From Treponema sp. (GTDB lineage: Bacteria > Spirochaetota > Spirochaetia > Treponematales > Treponemataceae): DNA of 64,000 bases. The notes beneath the pieces were generated by a model. The model saw only the letters and a program-made list of their open reading frames with translations, searched no databases and had not been told where the DNA came from. Made by a program: the position numbers and the translations under genes. Shown here in pieces: positions 1-8,405 of this stretch. The stretch is taken from positions 1-64,000 of the forward strand of contig JAFSRD010000004.1 in the NCBI GenBank assembly GCA_017446265.1, read 5' to 3'. The first letter of the stretch is position 1, and every line of letters starts with the position of its first letter.

Positions 1-3
1 GTT

Positions 4-145
4 TAAAATGCGCGCTGAAATGGCGCGCGCATTTTAGCTTCGAGTTTTCTCGCGAAAACTCGCTCATTGTTTGCGCGTTCTCATTTCATTGCGAACGCGC
101 GCTTTTGAACAGTTCAGATTTTCAAAAATCGTTCACTGTTCAAAA
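4..145. repeat. Row of four inverted repeats upstream of the thiolase promoter
   Basis: Four consecutive hairpins: arms 4-15/25-36, 41-49/54-62, 73-80/93-100 and 103-113/135-145. The last has an inner stem 117-122/125-130. All four stems are perfect or nearly so and 8 to 12 bp long. The final stem is flanked by TTTT and AAAA, so it could terminate transcription in either direction. The first 277 bases hold no gene. The rest of that stretch is the promoter and leader of the thiolase. Confidence 0.75.
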
Positions 146-164
146 TTAACGTAAAAAATTTTTC

Positions 165-193
165 TTTACAAATTGAGAATTCTGCTGTATCAT
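165..193 (+). promoter_or_regulatory. Sigma70-type promoter of the thiolase gene
   Basis: TTTACA at 165-170, a 17-bp spacer, and TATCAT at 188-193. It lies about 85 bases before the start codon, directly after the hairpin row. Assigned by eye from spacing and hexamers. Confidence 0.55.
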
Positions 194-277
194 AAAAGCA
201 TTACCAATACGGCTTGCCTCAAAATATGGGCAGTCATCATTTGCGTAAACACATATATTTGACAAGGGGGTTAGAAA

Positions 278-1486
278 ATGGCATCACGAAAAGTCTATAT
301 TGTCGGCGCCAAACGTACTGCAATAGGAAGTTTCCTTGGAGGGCTTTCTACCGTAAAACCAAAAGAAATGGGAACTGCGGTTGTAAAAGCACTGCTTGCT
401 GAGAGCGGGTTGAAAGGTGGTGATATTTCCGAAGTAATCTGTGGAAACGTTCTTGGTGCGGGACTCGGACAAAACATTGCCCGCACAATTCTATTGGAGG
501 CGGGCATTCCCGACAGCGTTTGTGCGCACACCACAAATATGGTTTGCGGGTCGGGCCTTCGCACTGTCATGGAAGCAGTTATGTCAATTCAGTGTGGTTT
601 CAACGAAGTAGTTCTTGCAGGCGGTGTTGAGTCAATGTCACAGGCTCCATATCTCGTGCCGAGCAACACGAGAAGTGGCAATAAAATGGGCAACTGGCAA
701 GCTGTAGACCACATGATTTACGATGCGCTTACCGACGCACGTCATGATGTGCATATGGGAATTACAGCAGAAAACATCGCAGAAAAATACAACATTACGC
801 GTCAAATGCAGGACGAATTCGCATACGCTTCCCAGCAAAAGGCAATCAAAGCGGTCGATTCCGGCAAATTCAAGGACGAAATTGTGCCTATCACCATTAA
901 AGGCAAAAAAGGCGATGTGATTTTCGATACAGATGAATATCCGAACCGCACGACAAATCTCGAAAAACTTGCTGGATTGCGCCCCGCTTTTAAAAAGGAC
1001 GGCACAGTAACAGCAGGAAACGCATCTGGCATCAATGACGGCGCATCGTTTGTGCTCATTGCAAGTGAAGACGCGCTCAAGAAATACAACCTTACGCCAT
1101 TGTGCGAAATCGTAGGCATTGGGCAGGGCGGTGTTGACCCGCTCACCATGGGGCTTGGTCCCACGCCTGCAATCCGCAACGCGTTGAATTGCGCAGGCTT
1201 GAAACTGTCAGATGTTGAGCTTGTTGAACTCAACGAGGCGTTTGCGGCGCAATCGCTCGGCGTTATCCATGAACTTGTAGAAGAACACAACGTTGACCGC
1301 GATGAGTTTATGAAAAAGACGAACGTAAACGGCGGCGCAATTGCACTCGGACACCCGGTAGGCGCATCAGGCAACCGCATCCTCGTTACACTCGTGCACG
1401 AAATGATTAAGAGCAATAAAAAAATCGGTCTTGCATCATTGTGCATCGGCGGCGGGCAGGGAACTGCTGTCATTGTAAAACGCTAA
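278..1486 (+). CDS. thlA: Acetyl-CoA C-acetyltransferase (thiolase)
   Basis: Condenses two acetyl-CoA to acetoacetyl-CoA, the first step of the butyrate route encoded downstream. The product has 402 residues, the normal thiolase length. The nucleophile Cys90 sits in the NMVCGSG motif, the GHP histidine is His359, and the second catalytic cysteine is Cys389 in CIGGGQG, so the active site is complete. The start is the ATG behind a clear AAGGGGG ribosome-binding site. An intrinsic terminator follows, so the gene is probably transcribed alone from the promoter at 165-193. Assignment to the biosynthetic class is inferred from its neighbours. Symbol by family, not by verified orthology. Confidence 0.93.
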   Translation: MASRKVYIVGAKRTAIGSFLGGLSTVKPKEMGTAVVKALLAESGLKGGDISEVICGNVLGAGLGQNIARTILLEAGIPDSVCAHTTNMVCGSGLRTVMEAVMSIQCGFNEVVLAGGVESMSQAPYLVPSNTRSGNKMGNWQAVDHMIYDALTDARHDVHMGITAENIAEKYNITRQMQDEFAYASQQKAIKAVDSGKFKDEIVPITIKGKKGDVIFDTDEYPNRTTNLEKLAGLRPAFKKDGTVTAGNASGINDGASFVLIASEDALKKYNLTPLCEIVGIGQGGVDPLTMGLGPTPAIRNALNCAGLKLSDVELVELNEAFAAQSLGVIHELVEEHNVDRDEFMKKTNVNGGAIALGHPVGASGNRILVTLVHEMIKSNKKIGLASLCIGGGQGTAVIVKR

Positions 1487-1529
1487 TCCCGACCTCGCCA
1501 CATAAATCAACCTTTTGTAAAAAGCATGA

Positions 1530-1575
1530 AAACCGTCTAGAATTTCGCGTTTTGGACGGTTTTTGCGTTTTAAAA
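1530..1575 (+). terminator. Intrinsic terminator after the thiolase
   Basis: Stem AAACCGTC (1530-1537) pairs with GACGGTTT (1555-1562), followed by a T-rich run. It lies 44 bases after the thiolase stop. The remainder of the 306-base gap up to 1792 is AT-rich and holds the next promoter. Confidence 0.65.
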
Positions 1576-1642
1576 AGATACGGTAAACGGCCGCATGACC
1601 ATAAAAATACCTTTTCCATACTAAAACGAAATCAAAAATAAT

Positions 1643-1683
1643 AAAATTTTATATATAATTTATTCTATATTTTATAAAATTTT
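1643..1683. repeat. AT-only inverted repeat upstream of the acyl-CoA dehydrogenase promoter
   Basis: AAAATTTTATA at 1643-1653 is repeated inverted as TATAAAATTTT at 1673-1683. The surrounding 100 bases are almost pure A/T and end 30 bases before the -35 hexamer. This would suit an UP element or intrinsically bent DNA. Confidence 0.6.
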
Positions 1684-1712
1684 GAAATTTATATTATTTT
1701 GTAAAAATTTCA

Positions 1713-1741
1713 TTGACAGATTGAAAATTCTATCGTAAAAT
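1713..1741 (+). promoter_or_regulatory. Strong sigma70-type promoter of the acyl-CoA dehydrogenase fusion
   Basis: Consensus TTGACA at 1713-1718, a 17-bp spacer, TAAAAT at 1736-1741, and an A/T-rich tract directly upstream. One of the best promoter matches in the window. Confidence 0.7.
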
Positions 1742-1792
1742 TTCAACATAGCGATAATCTATTTTTAGCAAACCAAAAGTAAGGAGGTTGTC

Positions 1793-3727
1793 ATGCTGTT
1801 TAAAACAACAAAACAACATGAAGAGCTTCGCAAAGTTGTCAGGGATTTTGCGGAAGCAGAGGTAAAGCCATACGCCTTTCAACTTGATAAAGAAAGCGCG
1901 TTTCCTACTGAAGCGATTAAAAAATTCGCTTCAATGGGCATGATGGGGCTGCCCTATCCACAAGAATTCGGCGGTGCGGGAAAAGACATTTTGAGCTATG
2001 CGATTGCCGTTGAAGAATTGTCTCGCGTAGACGGCGGCACAGGTGTTATCCTTTCGGCACATGTTTCGCTCGGTACATTCCCGATTGCGCAGTTTGGCAA
2101 CGATCAGCAAAAAAAGAAATATCTTATTCCACTTGCGAAAGGCGAAAAACTCGGTGCATTCGGCTTGACAGAACCAAACGCAGGTAGCGATGCAGGCGGC
2201 ACGGAAACGACAGCCGTTCTCAAAGGCGACAAATACATTTTAAACGGCGGAAAGATTTTTATCACAAACGCGCCCGTAGCGGACATCTACGTCGTATTCG
2301 CCGTTACAACGCCTGACATAGGCACAAAAGGCATTTCTGCATTTATCGTAGAAAAAGGTTGGAAAGGCTTTGAATTTGGCGACCACTACGACAAGCTTGG
2401 AATCCGCTCATCTTCAACAGCAGAACTCATATTCAATAACGTTGAAGTGCCCAAAGAAAACTTGCTCGGAAAAGAAGGTCAAGGTTTTAAAATTGCCATG
2501 GCAACGCTCGACGGCGGGCGCATCGGCATTGCGGCACAAGCGCTCGGCATTGCGCAGGGAGCCTATGAAGCGGCTCTCGATTACGCAAAAGAGCGCGAGC
2601 AGTTCGGTGCACCCATAGGCGTGCATCAGGGCATCTCGTTTAAACTAGCAGATATGGCGACAAAGCTGCGCGCCGCGCGTTATCTCGTCTACTCTGCCGC
2701 AGAACTCAAAGAAAATCACGAAAGCTACGGCATGGAATCTGCCATGGCAAAAATGTACGCATCTGACACGGCACTTGAAGTTGTCAATGATGCGCTCCAG
2801 ATTTTTGGCGGCACGGGCTTCCTCAAAGGCATGGAAGTTGAGCGCATGTACCGCGATGCAAAAATCACCACTATTTACGAAGGCACGAACGAAATTCAGC
2901 GCGTTGTCATTGCCTCATACTTGCTCGGAAAAATTGGCAAGGCGGCAGCAGCTGGTGGTGCAAGCAAAAGCGTTGCAAAAAAACCTGCACCTGTCACCGG
3001 CATCCGCAAAAACAAGATTTTCAAAGATGGCTCTGCAAAAGAAAATGTAGCAGCCCTCGTAGAAACGCTCAAAAAAGACGGCTACGATTTCTCTGTCGGA
3101 ATTGCAGCAGACACGCCAATCAATCAGGCTGAGCGCGTCGTTTCTGGCGGCAAAGGCATTGGCGACAAGGGCAACTGGAAGCTCATCGAAAATCTTGCAC
3201 AAGCCGCAGGAGCCGCAATCGGTTCTTCCCGCCCTGTTGCAGAGACGCTCAAATATGTGCCGCTCAATCGCTATGTCGGCATGTCGGGGCAAAAGTTTAC
3301 AGGCAATCTCTACATTGCGTGCGGCATTTCAGGCGCAAAACAGCACCTCAAAGGCATTAAAGACGCGTCAACGATTGTCGCTATCAACAAAAATGCAAAC
3401 GCACCTATCTTCAAAAACTGCGACTACGGCATTGTCGGCGACTTGAAAGAAATCCTGCCGCTGCTTGCCCAAGAACTCGGAACAGGTAAAAAGCAACCCG
3501 CCCCGCCTATGGTAAAGATGAAGCGGCCGCGACCGCCCATGCCCGAGCCAATCGGTCCAAAATATGTGTGCAACGGCTGTGCATATGAGTACATCCCCGA
3601 ACTTGGCGACGAAGATTCAGATATAGCGCCTGGAACATTGTTCAAAGATTTGCCTGAAGATTGGGTTTGCCCTGAATGCGCGGAGCCGAAAGCAAACTTT
3701 ATTGACGCGGCAACACGCGGGCTTTAA
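1793..3727 (+). CDS. Acyl-CoA dehydrogenase-EtfA(C)-rubredoxin fusion protein
   Basis: A 644-residue three-part redox protein. Residues 1-385 are a complete short-chain acyl-CoA dehydrogenase with catalytic base Glu363 in IYEGTNEIQR, expected to reduce crotonyl-CoA to butyryl-CoA. Residues about 405-562 match the FAD-binding C-terminal domain of EtfA, with GSSRPVAE, YVGMSGQ and LYIACGISGA all preserved. A Pro-rich linker leads to a rubredoxin at 590-637 with iron ligands Cys593, Cys596, Cys626 and Cys629. Normal butyryl-CoA dehydrogenases are about 380 residues and use a separate EtfAB. No etfB or full etfA is visible here. A perfect AAGGAGG precedes the ATG. The next gene is a flavodiiron protein, a classical rubredoxin partner. 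Domain calls are strong; the electron path is inferred. Confidence 0.92.
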   Translation: MLFKTTKQHEELRKVVRDFAEAEVKPYAFQLDKESAFPTEAIKKFASMGMMGLPYPQEFGGAGKDILSYAIAVEELSRVDGGTGVILSAHVSLGTFPIAQFGNDQQKKKYLIPLAKGEKLGAFGLTEPNAGSDAGGTETTAVLKGDKYILNGGKIFITNAPVADIYVVFAVTTPDIGTKGISAFIVEKGWKGFEFGDHYDKLGIRSSSTAELIFNNVEVPKENLLGKEGQGFKIAMATLDGGRIGIAAQALGIAQGAYEAALDYAKEREQFGAPIGVHQGISFKLADMATKLRAARYLVYSAAELKENHESYGMESAMAKMYASDTALEVVNDALQIFGGTGFLKGMEVERMYRDAKITTIYEGTNEIQRVVIASYLLGKIGKAAAAGGASKSVAKKPAPVTGIRKNKIFKDGSAKENVAALVETLKKDGYDFSVGIAADTPINQAERVVSGGKGIGDKGNWKLIENLAQAAGAAIGSSRPVAETLKYVPLNRYVGMSGQKFTGNLYIACGISGAKQHLKGIKDASTIVAINKNANAPIFKNCDYGIVGDLKEILPLLAQELGTGKKQPAPPMVKMKRPRPPMPEPIGPKYVCNGCAYEYIPELGDEDSDIAPGTLFKDLPEDWVCPECAEPKANFIDAATRGL

Positions 3728-3786
3728 TAACAAGAACATGCACCTTGACAATGCATTCAAGGGGCAATTTCGGCATCATGCCGCCT

Positions 3787-3820
3787 GTACGCAAAAAAAA
3801 CTGAACGCGTACAAATTTTT
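3787..3820 (+). terminator. Probable terminator between the fusion gene and the flavodiiron gene
   Basis: GTACGC (3787-3792) pairs with GCGTAC (3807-3812) and is followed by AAATTTTT. Two smaller hairpins, CCTTGA/TCAAGG at 3743-3762 and CGGCA/TGCCG at 3771-3783, precede it. The T-run merges with the leader of the next gene, so it could equally be an attenuator. Confidence 0.5.
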
Positions 3821-3837
3821 ATGAGGAGCAAAAATAT

Positions 3838-5058
3838 ATGTATAACGTGAGAAAAGTTACTGACGACCTGTATTGGATAGGCGCAAATGACCATAGGACG
3901 CATCTTTTTGAAAATATGCACCCTATTCCGTACGGCGTTTCCTACAACTCCTACATTTTGGTAGAAAAGGAAACTTGCGTATTTGACGCTGTCGATTGGT
4001 CTGTCACGAGAGATTATCTCGAAAATATCGAGCACTGTCTTAATGGCAGAAAACTTGATTATTTTATTTGCAATCATCTTGAACCTGACCATTGCTCGTC
4101 CATGTTTGAGTTATTTGTTCGATATCCTGAATGCAAAATTGTTGCAACTGAAAAAGCTTTTATGCTCATGCAACAGTTCGGCTACAAGGTTGAAGGACAC
4201 GAAAAGATTGAAGTAAAAGAAGGCGACACGCTCAAAGTAGGTTCTCATACGCTTGCTTTTGTTGAAGCGCCTATGGTGCATTGGCCAGAAGTCATGGTTA
4301 CGCTCGACGTTACAAACGGCGTGCTTTTCTCTGCCGACGGGTTTGGTTCGTTCATTGCAAATGACGGCAAACTGTTTGCAGATGAAGTGAACTACGACAG
4401 AGATTGGATTGATGAGTCACGCAGGTATCTGGTAAACATTGTCGGCAAATACGGACCGCATGTGCAACTGCTGCTCGGCAAAGCCGCAAAAGTGCTTGAC
4501 AAAATCAAAATTATCTGTCCGCTCCACGGGCTCATATGGCGTAAAGATTTGATGTACATCATCGACAAGTACAACAAATGGTCTACGTACACACCAGAGG
4601 AAAAAGGCGTCTTGATTGTATACGCCTCAATGTACGGCAACACGGAAAATGCCGCTCAGGCGCTTGCGTCAAAGATTTGCCAAAAGGGCATGACGAATAT
4701 CAAAATGTACGATGTGTCAAGCACCCATGTGTCGTACCTCATTGCGGATTCGTTCAAATATTCGCACATTGTTCTTGCATGCGTCACGTATAATTTAGAA
4801 ATCTATCCGCCAATGCTCAACTATCTTGAAGAGATGCGCATGCTCCATCTCCAAAAGCGCACTATTGCCATTATGGAGAACGGTTCGTGGGCAGTGAAGT
4901 CAGGCGATTTGATGCAAAAATTCATTGAAGAACAGATGAAAGAAATGACTGTCTTGAACGAACGTGTAACGCTTGCTTCTTCACTTCGAGGCGACAAAGA
5001 AAAAGAGCTTGACGACATGGCACAGGCAATTGTCGATTCAATGAAAGAAACAAACTGA
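3838..5058 (+). CDS. fprA: Flavodiiron protein (A-type flavoprotein, FprA family)
   Basis: Cytoplasmic four-electron O2 (or NO) reductase that normally draws electrons from rubredoxin. The 406 residues hold an N-terminal metallo-beta-lactamase-like diiron domain with ligands His80, Glu82, Asp84 and His85 (HLEPDH), His148, Asp167 and His230. A flavodoxin domain follows from about residue 257, with the FMN phosphate loop around SMYGNTE. All diiron ligands are present, so it should be active. The start follows a clear GAGGAGC site. It sits behind the rubredoxin-bearing dehydrogenase, which makes that rubredoxin the likely donor. O2 versus NO preference cannot be read from sequence. Confidence 0.92.
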   Translation: MYNVRKVTDDLYWIGANDHRTHLFENMHPIPYGVSYNSYILVEKETCVFDAVDWSVTRDYLENIEHCLNGRKLDYFICNHLEPDHCSSMFELFVRYPECKIVATEKAFMLMQQFGYKVEGHEKIEVKEGDTLKVGSHTLAFVEAPMVHWPEVMVTLDVTNGVLFSADGFGSFIANDGKLFADEVNYDRDWIDESRRYLVNIVGKYGPHVQLLLGKAAKVLDKIKIICPLHGLIWRKDLMYIIDKYNKWSTYTPEEKGVLIVYASMYGNTENAAQALASKICQKGMTNIKMYDVSSTHVSYLIADSFKYSHIVLACVTYNLEIYPPMLNYLEEMRMLHLQKRTIAIMENGSWAVKSGDLMQKFIEEQMKEMTVLNERVTLASSLRGDKEKELDDMAQAIVDSMKETN

Positions 5059-5065
5059 CATGATA

Positions 5066-5207
5066 TGGCAAGGGACTGTCCAAAAAGAAAAGGACTGCTC
5101 TTAACGAAGTTTTGCTAATTTCTAGGGCAGCCCCTTGCCACATAGATGGACATGCAAAAAGACTATCAGCAGGCATGCGGTCATGCTTGTCGTGGCAGTC
5201 TTTCGCA
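5066..5207 (+). ncRNA. Two large structured elements before hbd (possible leader RNA)
   Basis: The first element has outer arms TGGCAAGGG (5066-5074) and CCCTTGCCA (5132-5140). They enclose two hairpins, GTCC/GGAC (5078-5095) and CTGCTC/GGGCAG (5095-5130), giving a three-way junction. The second has AAAGACT (5158-5164) and AGTCTTT (5197-5203) with an inner AGGCATG/CATGCTT stem. Neither ends in a good T-run. They fill the 182-base gap before hbd. This could be a structured leader, a small RNA or a dispersed repeat. No known riboswitch was recognised. Confidence 0.4.
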
Positions 5208-5240
5208 ACAGTCTCATTTTATAAACACAAGGAAGCAGCT

Positions 5241-6080
5241 ATGAAAAAAATTGGAGTTGTTGGAGCCGGCACAATGGGGCAAGGCATTGCAAATGCATTT
5301 GCATCGAACGGTTGCAGCGTTACAGTATGCGACATAAAACTTGAATGGGCACAAGCGGGCATTGATAAAATTGCAAGTTCGCTCGACAAACTTGCAAGCA
5401 AAGAAAAAATAACTGCTGACAAAGCTTCTGAAGTAAAGGCGCATCTTAAAACTGGCGAATACAAAGACTTGGCAGACGCAGATGTAATCGTCGAAGCGAT
5501 TCTTGAAACTATGGAAGCAAAGAAAAAACTTTTCACTGAGCTTGATGCTATTTGCAAAGCGGAAACGATTTTTTGCACAAACACGTCATCTCTTTCCGTA
5601 ACGGAAATTGCACGAGATGTAAAGCATCCTGTAGTAGGCATGCATTTTTTTAATCCTGCTGACCGCATGAAACTGGTAGAAGTTATTTCAGGGCTTGCAA
5701 CGCCACTTGAAGTAAAAAATGAAATTATTGAACTTGCAAAGTCGCTTGATAAAACGCCTGTCGAAGTGCAAGAAGGACCTGGTTTTGTAGTGAACCGCAT
5801 TCTTATTCCGATGATAAACGAGGCTGCGTTCATTTTGCAAGAAGGCATTGCGTCTGTAGAAGACATTGATACTGCAATGAAGCTTGGCGCGAATCACCCT
5901 ATGGGACCGCTTGCGCTTGGCGATTTAGTGGGACTCGACATTGTGCAAGCGATTATGGACGTTCTTTATAAAGAAACAGGCGACAGCAAATACCGTTGTT
6001 GTACACTCATTCGCAAAATGGTACGCGGCGGACTGCTTGGCAAAAAAAGCGGCAAAGGCTTTTACGACTATGCAAAATAG
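5241..6080 (+). CDS. hbd: 3-hydroxybutyryl-CoA dehydrogenase
   Basis: Reduces acetoacetyl-CoA to 3-hydroxybutyryl-CoA with NAD(P)H. The product is 279 residues, the usual size for a short Hbd. The N-terminus opens with a Rossmann motif, GVVGAGTMGQG (residues 5-15), and the catalytic histidine is His135 in GMHFFNP. The open frame runs upstream to 5112. I chose the ATG at 5241 because it follows AAGGAAG and starts the Rossmann strand directly, whereas the upstream part would translate the structured leader. The crotonase start lies 11 bases after the stop, so the two are co-transcribed. Confidence 0.95.
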   Translation: MKKIGVVGAGTMGQGIANAFASNGCSVTVCDIKLEWAQAGIDKIASSLDKLASKEKITADKASEVKAHLKTGEYKDLADADVIVEAILETMEAKKKLFTELDAICKAETIFCTNTSSLSVTEIARDVKHPVVGMHFFNPADRMKLVEVISGLATPLEVKNEIIELAKSLDKTPVEVQEGPGFVVNRILIPMINEAAFILQEGIASVEDIDTAMKLGANHPMGPLALGDLVGLDIVQAIMDVLYKETGDSKYRCCTLIRKMVRGGLLGKKSGKGFYDYAK

Positions 6081-6091
6081 AGGTGCCACGT

Positions 6092-6871
6092 ATGAATACA
6101 GTTCTCTGTGAAATAGACGGTCACGTGGCAACAGTCACTATAAACCGTCCCGCTGCGCTCAATGCGCTCAACATGAAAGTGCTTGCCGATTTAGACACTA
6201 CGCTTGGCGAGCTTGAAAAAAATACCGATGTGTACGCGGTCATCGTTACAGGAAGTGGAGAAAAGAGTTTCGTTGCAGGAGCTGATATTGCAGAAATGAA
6301 AGACAAAAATGAAGCAGAAGCAGCGCAATTCGGAAAATTTGGCAACGATGTGTTTTTATGCATTGAAAATTTCCGCTGTCCTGTCATAGCTGCTGTCAAT
6401 GGATTTGCGCTCGGTGGTGGCTGCGAACTTGCACTTGCGTGCGACATGCGCATTGCATCAGATAAAGCACGTTTTGCACTTCCGGAAACGGGACTCGGCA
6501 TTACACCAGGATTCGGTGGCACTCAAAGGCTTTCAAGGCTTGTCGGCATGGGCATCGCAAAGGAAATGATTTTCACGTGCCGCCAAATAAAAGCAGACGA
6601 AGCGCTTTCTCTTGGACTTGTGAATCGCGTTGTGCCGCCAGAATTGCTCATGACAGAGGCAAAAGACATGGCAAATGCAGCCGCAAAGAATGCACCTATC
6701 GCTGTCCGTCAGGCAAAAAAATCTATCAACGACGGCTACCAGACAGACATTGCAAGTGCTGTTGCCATTGAAGTGAAAAACTTTGCAGCGTGTTTTGCAA
6801 CTGAAGATCAAAAAATGGCGATGACGGCATTTCTTAATAAAGAAAAAGTTGAAAAATTTTTAAATAAATAA
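6092..6871 (+). CDS. crt: 3-hydroxybutyryl-CoA dehydratase (crotonase)
   Basis: Dehydrates 3-hydroxybutyryl-CoA to crotonyl-CoA. The 259-residue enoyl-CoA hydratase-fold protein has both catalytic glutamates, Glu112 in GGGCELAL and Glu132 in PETGLGI, and the oxyanion-hole segment around AGADI (62-66). The open frame begins at 5996 inside hbd. The ATG at 6092 is preferred because AGAGGTG precedes it and [10 protein letters not shown] is a typical family N-terminus. The ribosome-binding site overlaps the hbd stop region, which supports translational coupling. Confidence 0.95.
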   Translation: MNTVLCEIDGHVATVTINRPAALNALNMKVLADLDTTLGELEKNTDVYAVIVTGSGEKSFVAGADIAEMKDKNEAEAAQFGKFGNDVFLCIENFRCPVIAAVNGFALGGGCELALACDMRIASDKARFALPETGLGITPGFGGTQRLSRLVGMGIAKEMIFTCRQIKADEALSLGLVNRVVPPELLMTEAKDMANAAAKNAPIAVRQAKKSINDGYQTDIASAVAIEVKNFAACFATEDQKMAMTAFLNKEKVEKFLNK

Positions 6872-6876
6872 TCTTC

Positions 6877-6911
6877 TGCGGCAGACAGAATATACTGCCT
6901 GCTGCAATTTT
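6877..6911 (+). terminator. Stem-loop between crotonase and CoA-transferase genes
   Basis: TGCGGCAG (6877-6884) pairs with CTGCTGCA (6899-6906) through one G-T wobble, followed by a short TTTT. It may be a partial terminator that lowers expression of the CoA-transferase. Confidence 0.4.
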
Positions 6912-6972
6912 AATGAACAGAAAGAAAGCATTTTTGTTCAATCACAACTTATATTTAAATATAGAGGTTTAT

Positions 6973-8316
6973 ATGGATATCCAAACGTTGTATAAAGAAA
7001 AGCTTGCCACAGCTGACAAAGCTGCTGCAATCGTCAAATCTGGAGATTGGGTAGATTACGCATGGTGCACGAATACGCCCGTTGCATTTGACAAAGCGCT
7101 TGCTCTGCGCATGAATGAGCTGCACAATGTACATTTTCGCGGCGGTGTTTTACTGTGGACGCCAGAAATTTTCAAAATAGAAAATCCTGCAGAACACTTT
7201 ACATGGAACTCGTGGCACATGTCAGGCATAGAACGAAAAACATGTCAATTAGGATTCGGCTTTTACAGTGCGCTTCGCTACTCAGAACTGCCACGCTGGT
7301 ATCGGGAAAATATTAGACATGTGAACGTAGCGGTTTTTCAAGTTGCGCCTATGGATGCACATGGCAATTTTAATTTTGGTTTGAGCGCATCGCATTTGAA
7401 AGCCGTCTGCGAAGTCTCTGACGTAGTGATTGTCGAAGTGAATGAAAACATGCCCCGCTGTGTGAACGGCATCGATGACTCAATCAATATTGCCGATGTA
7501 AATATGATTATTGAAGGCAACAACCAGCCTATAGGAGAACTTGGAAGCAGCGGAGAAGCAACTGATGTTGACAGGACGGTAGCAAAATTAATAATGGAAG
7601 AAATTCCTAACGGCGCATGCCTGCAGCTCGGAATCGGCGGCATGCCCAACACAGTGGGCTCAATGATTGTGGAGTCCGATTTAAAAGATTTGGGCGTACA
7701 TACTGAAATGTACGTAGACGCATTTGTAAATATTGCAAAAGCAGGAAAAATCACCGGAGCAAAAAAGACCATAGACACAGGCAGGCAAGTATACGGCTTT
7801 GCAGCAGGCACAAAAAAACTCTACGATTACGTGAACAACAACCCCGAATGCATGGCAGCTCCCGTCTCGTATACAAATGATGCGCGTACCATTGCGCAAA
7901 TTGAAAACTTCATTTCAATCAACAACGCGGTTGACATAGATTTATTCGGACAAGTAAATTCAGAAACGAGCGGACCAAAGCAGATTTCAGGTGCGGGAGG
8001 TCAGCTTGACTTTGTACTCGGCGCGTATCTTTCAAAAGGTGGCAAAAGTTTCATCTGTTGCTCGTCAACGTTCATGCAAAAAGACGGATCGCTTGCCTCG
8101 CGCATTCGTCCATGCCTTACCGAAGGCTCAGTAGTTACAGACGCGCGTCCATGCGTACATTACTTTGTAACTGAATACGGCAAAGTGAATCTTAAAGGCC
8201 TCTCGTCATGGCAACGGGCGGAAGCGCTTATTTCAGTTGCACACCCCGATTTCCGCGACCAGCTCATCAAAGATGCTGAAAAGATGAACATTTGGCGGCG
8301 CTCAAACAAGCGATGA
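6973..8316 (+). CDS. Butyryl-CoA:acetate / 4-hydroxybutyrate CoA-transferase family protein
   Basis: Moves CoA from butyryl-CoA to acetate as the last step of butyrate formation, or acts on 4-hydroxybutyrate. The protein has 447 residues. Glu245 in GVHTEM is the likely covalent catalytic residue, and GIGGMPN (221-227) and SGAGGQLDF are conserved family segments. The ATG at 6973 follows AGAGG; the frame extends upstream to 6913 without a comparable site. Being last in a thl-hbd-crt set favours the butyrate role over 4-hydroxybutyrate. No buk/ptb pair is present. Sequence alone cannot fix the acyl specificity. Confidence 0.88.
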   Translation: MDIQTLYKEKLATADKAAAIVKSGDWVDYAWCTNTPVAFDKALALRMNELHNVHFRGGVLLWTPEIFKIENPAEHFTWNSWHMSGIERKTCQLGFGFYSALRYSELPRWYRENIRHVNVAVFQVAPMDAHGNFNFGLSASHLKAVCEVSDVVIVEVNENMPRCVNGIDDSINIADVNMIIEGNNQPIGELGSSGEATDVDRTVAKLIMEEIPNGACLQLGIGGMPNTVGSMIVESDLKDLGVHTEMYVDAFVNIAKAGKITGAKKTIDTGRQVYGFAAGTKKLYDYVNNNPECMAAPVSYTNDARTIAQIENFISINNAVDIDLFGQVNSETSGPKQISGAGGQLDFVLGAYLSKGGKSFICCSSTFMQKDGSLASRIRPCLTEGSVVTDARPCVHYFVTEYGKVNLKGLSSWQRAEALISVAHPDFRDQLIKDAEKMNIWRRSNKR

Positions 8317-8327
8317 CAAAATATGCA

Positions 8328-8351
8328 GCCCGCACATGCGGGCACTTTTTT
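8328..8351 (+). terminator. Intrinsic terminator of the butyrate cluster
   Basis: GCCCGCA (8328-8334) and TGCGGGC (8337-8343) form a tight GC-rich stem, followed by a run of T at 8346-8351. It lies 11 bases after the CoA-transferase stop. Confidence 0.85.
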
Positions 8352-8361
8352 ACTACTTATT

Positions 8362-8397
8362 AAACCTGTTCGGAAACCTCAGTTTCAGGGCAGGTTG
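8362..8397 (-). terminator. Stem-loop at the convergent end of the HAD gene
   Basis: AACCTG (8363-8368) pairs with CAGGTT (8391-8396), with an inner GAAAC/GTTTC stem. It lies just beyond the stop of the minus-strand HAD gene and probably ends that transcript. Confidence 0.5.
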
Positions 8398-8405
8398 CTT
8401 TGAAA

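Noticed and set aside
802-1473. A 223-codon open frame antisense to the thiolase, and similar long antisense frames over hbd and the lipoproteins
   Set aside because: They lie opposite well-supported genes, lack ribosome-binding sites and domains, and follow the GC-biased codon use of the real gene.
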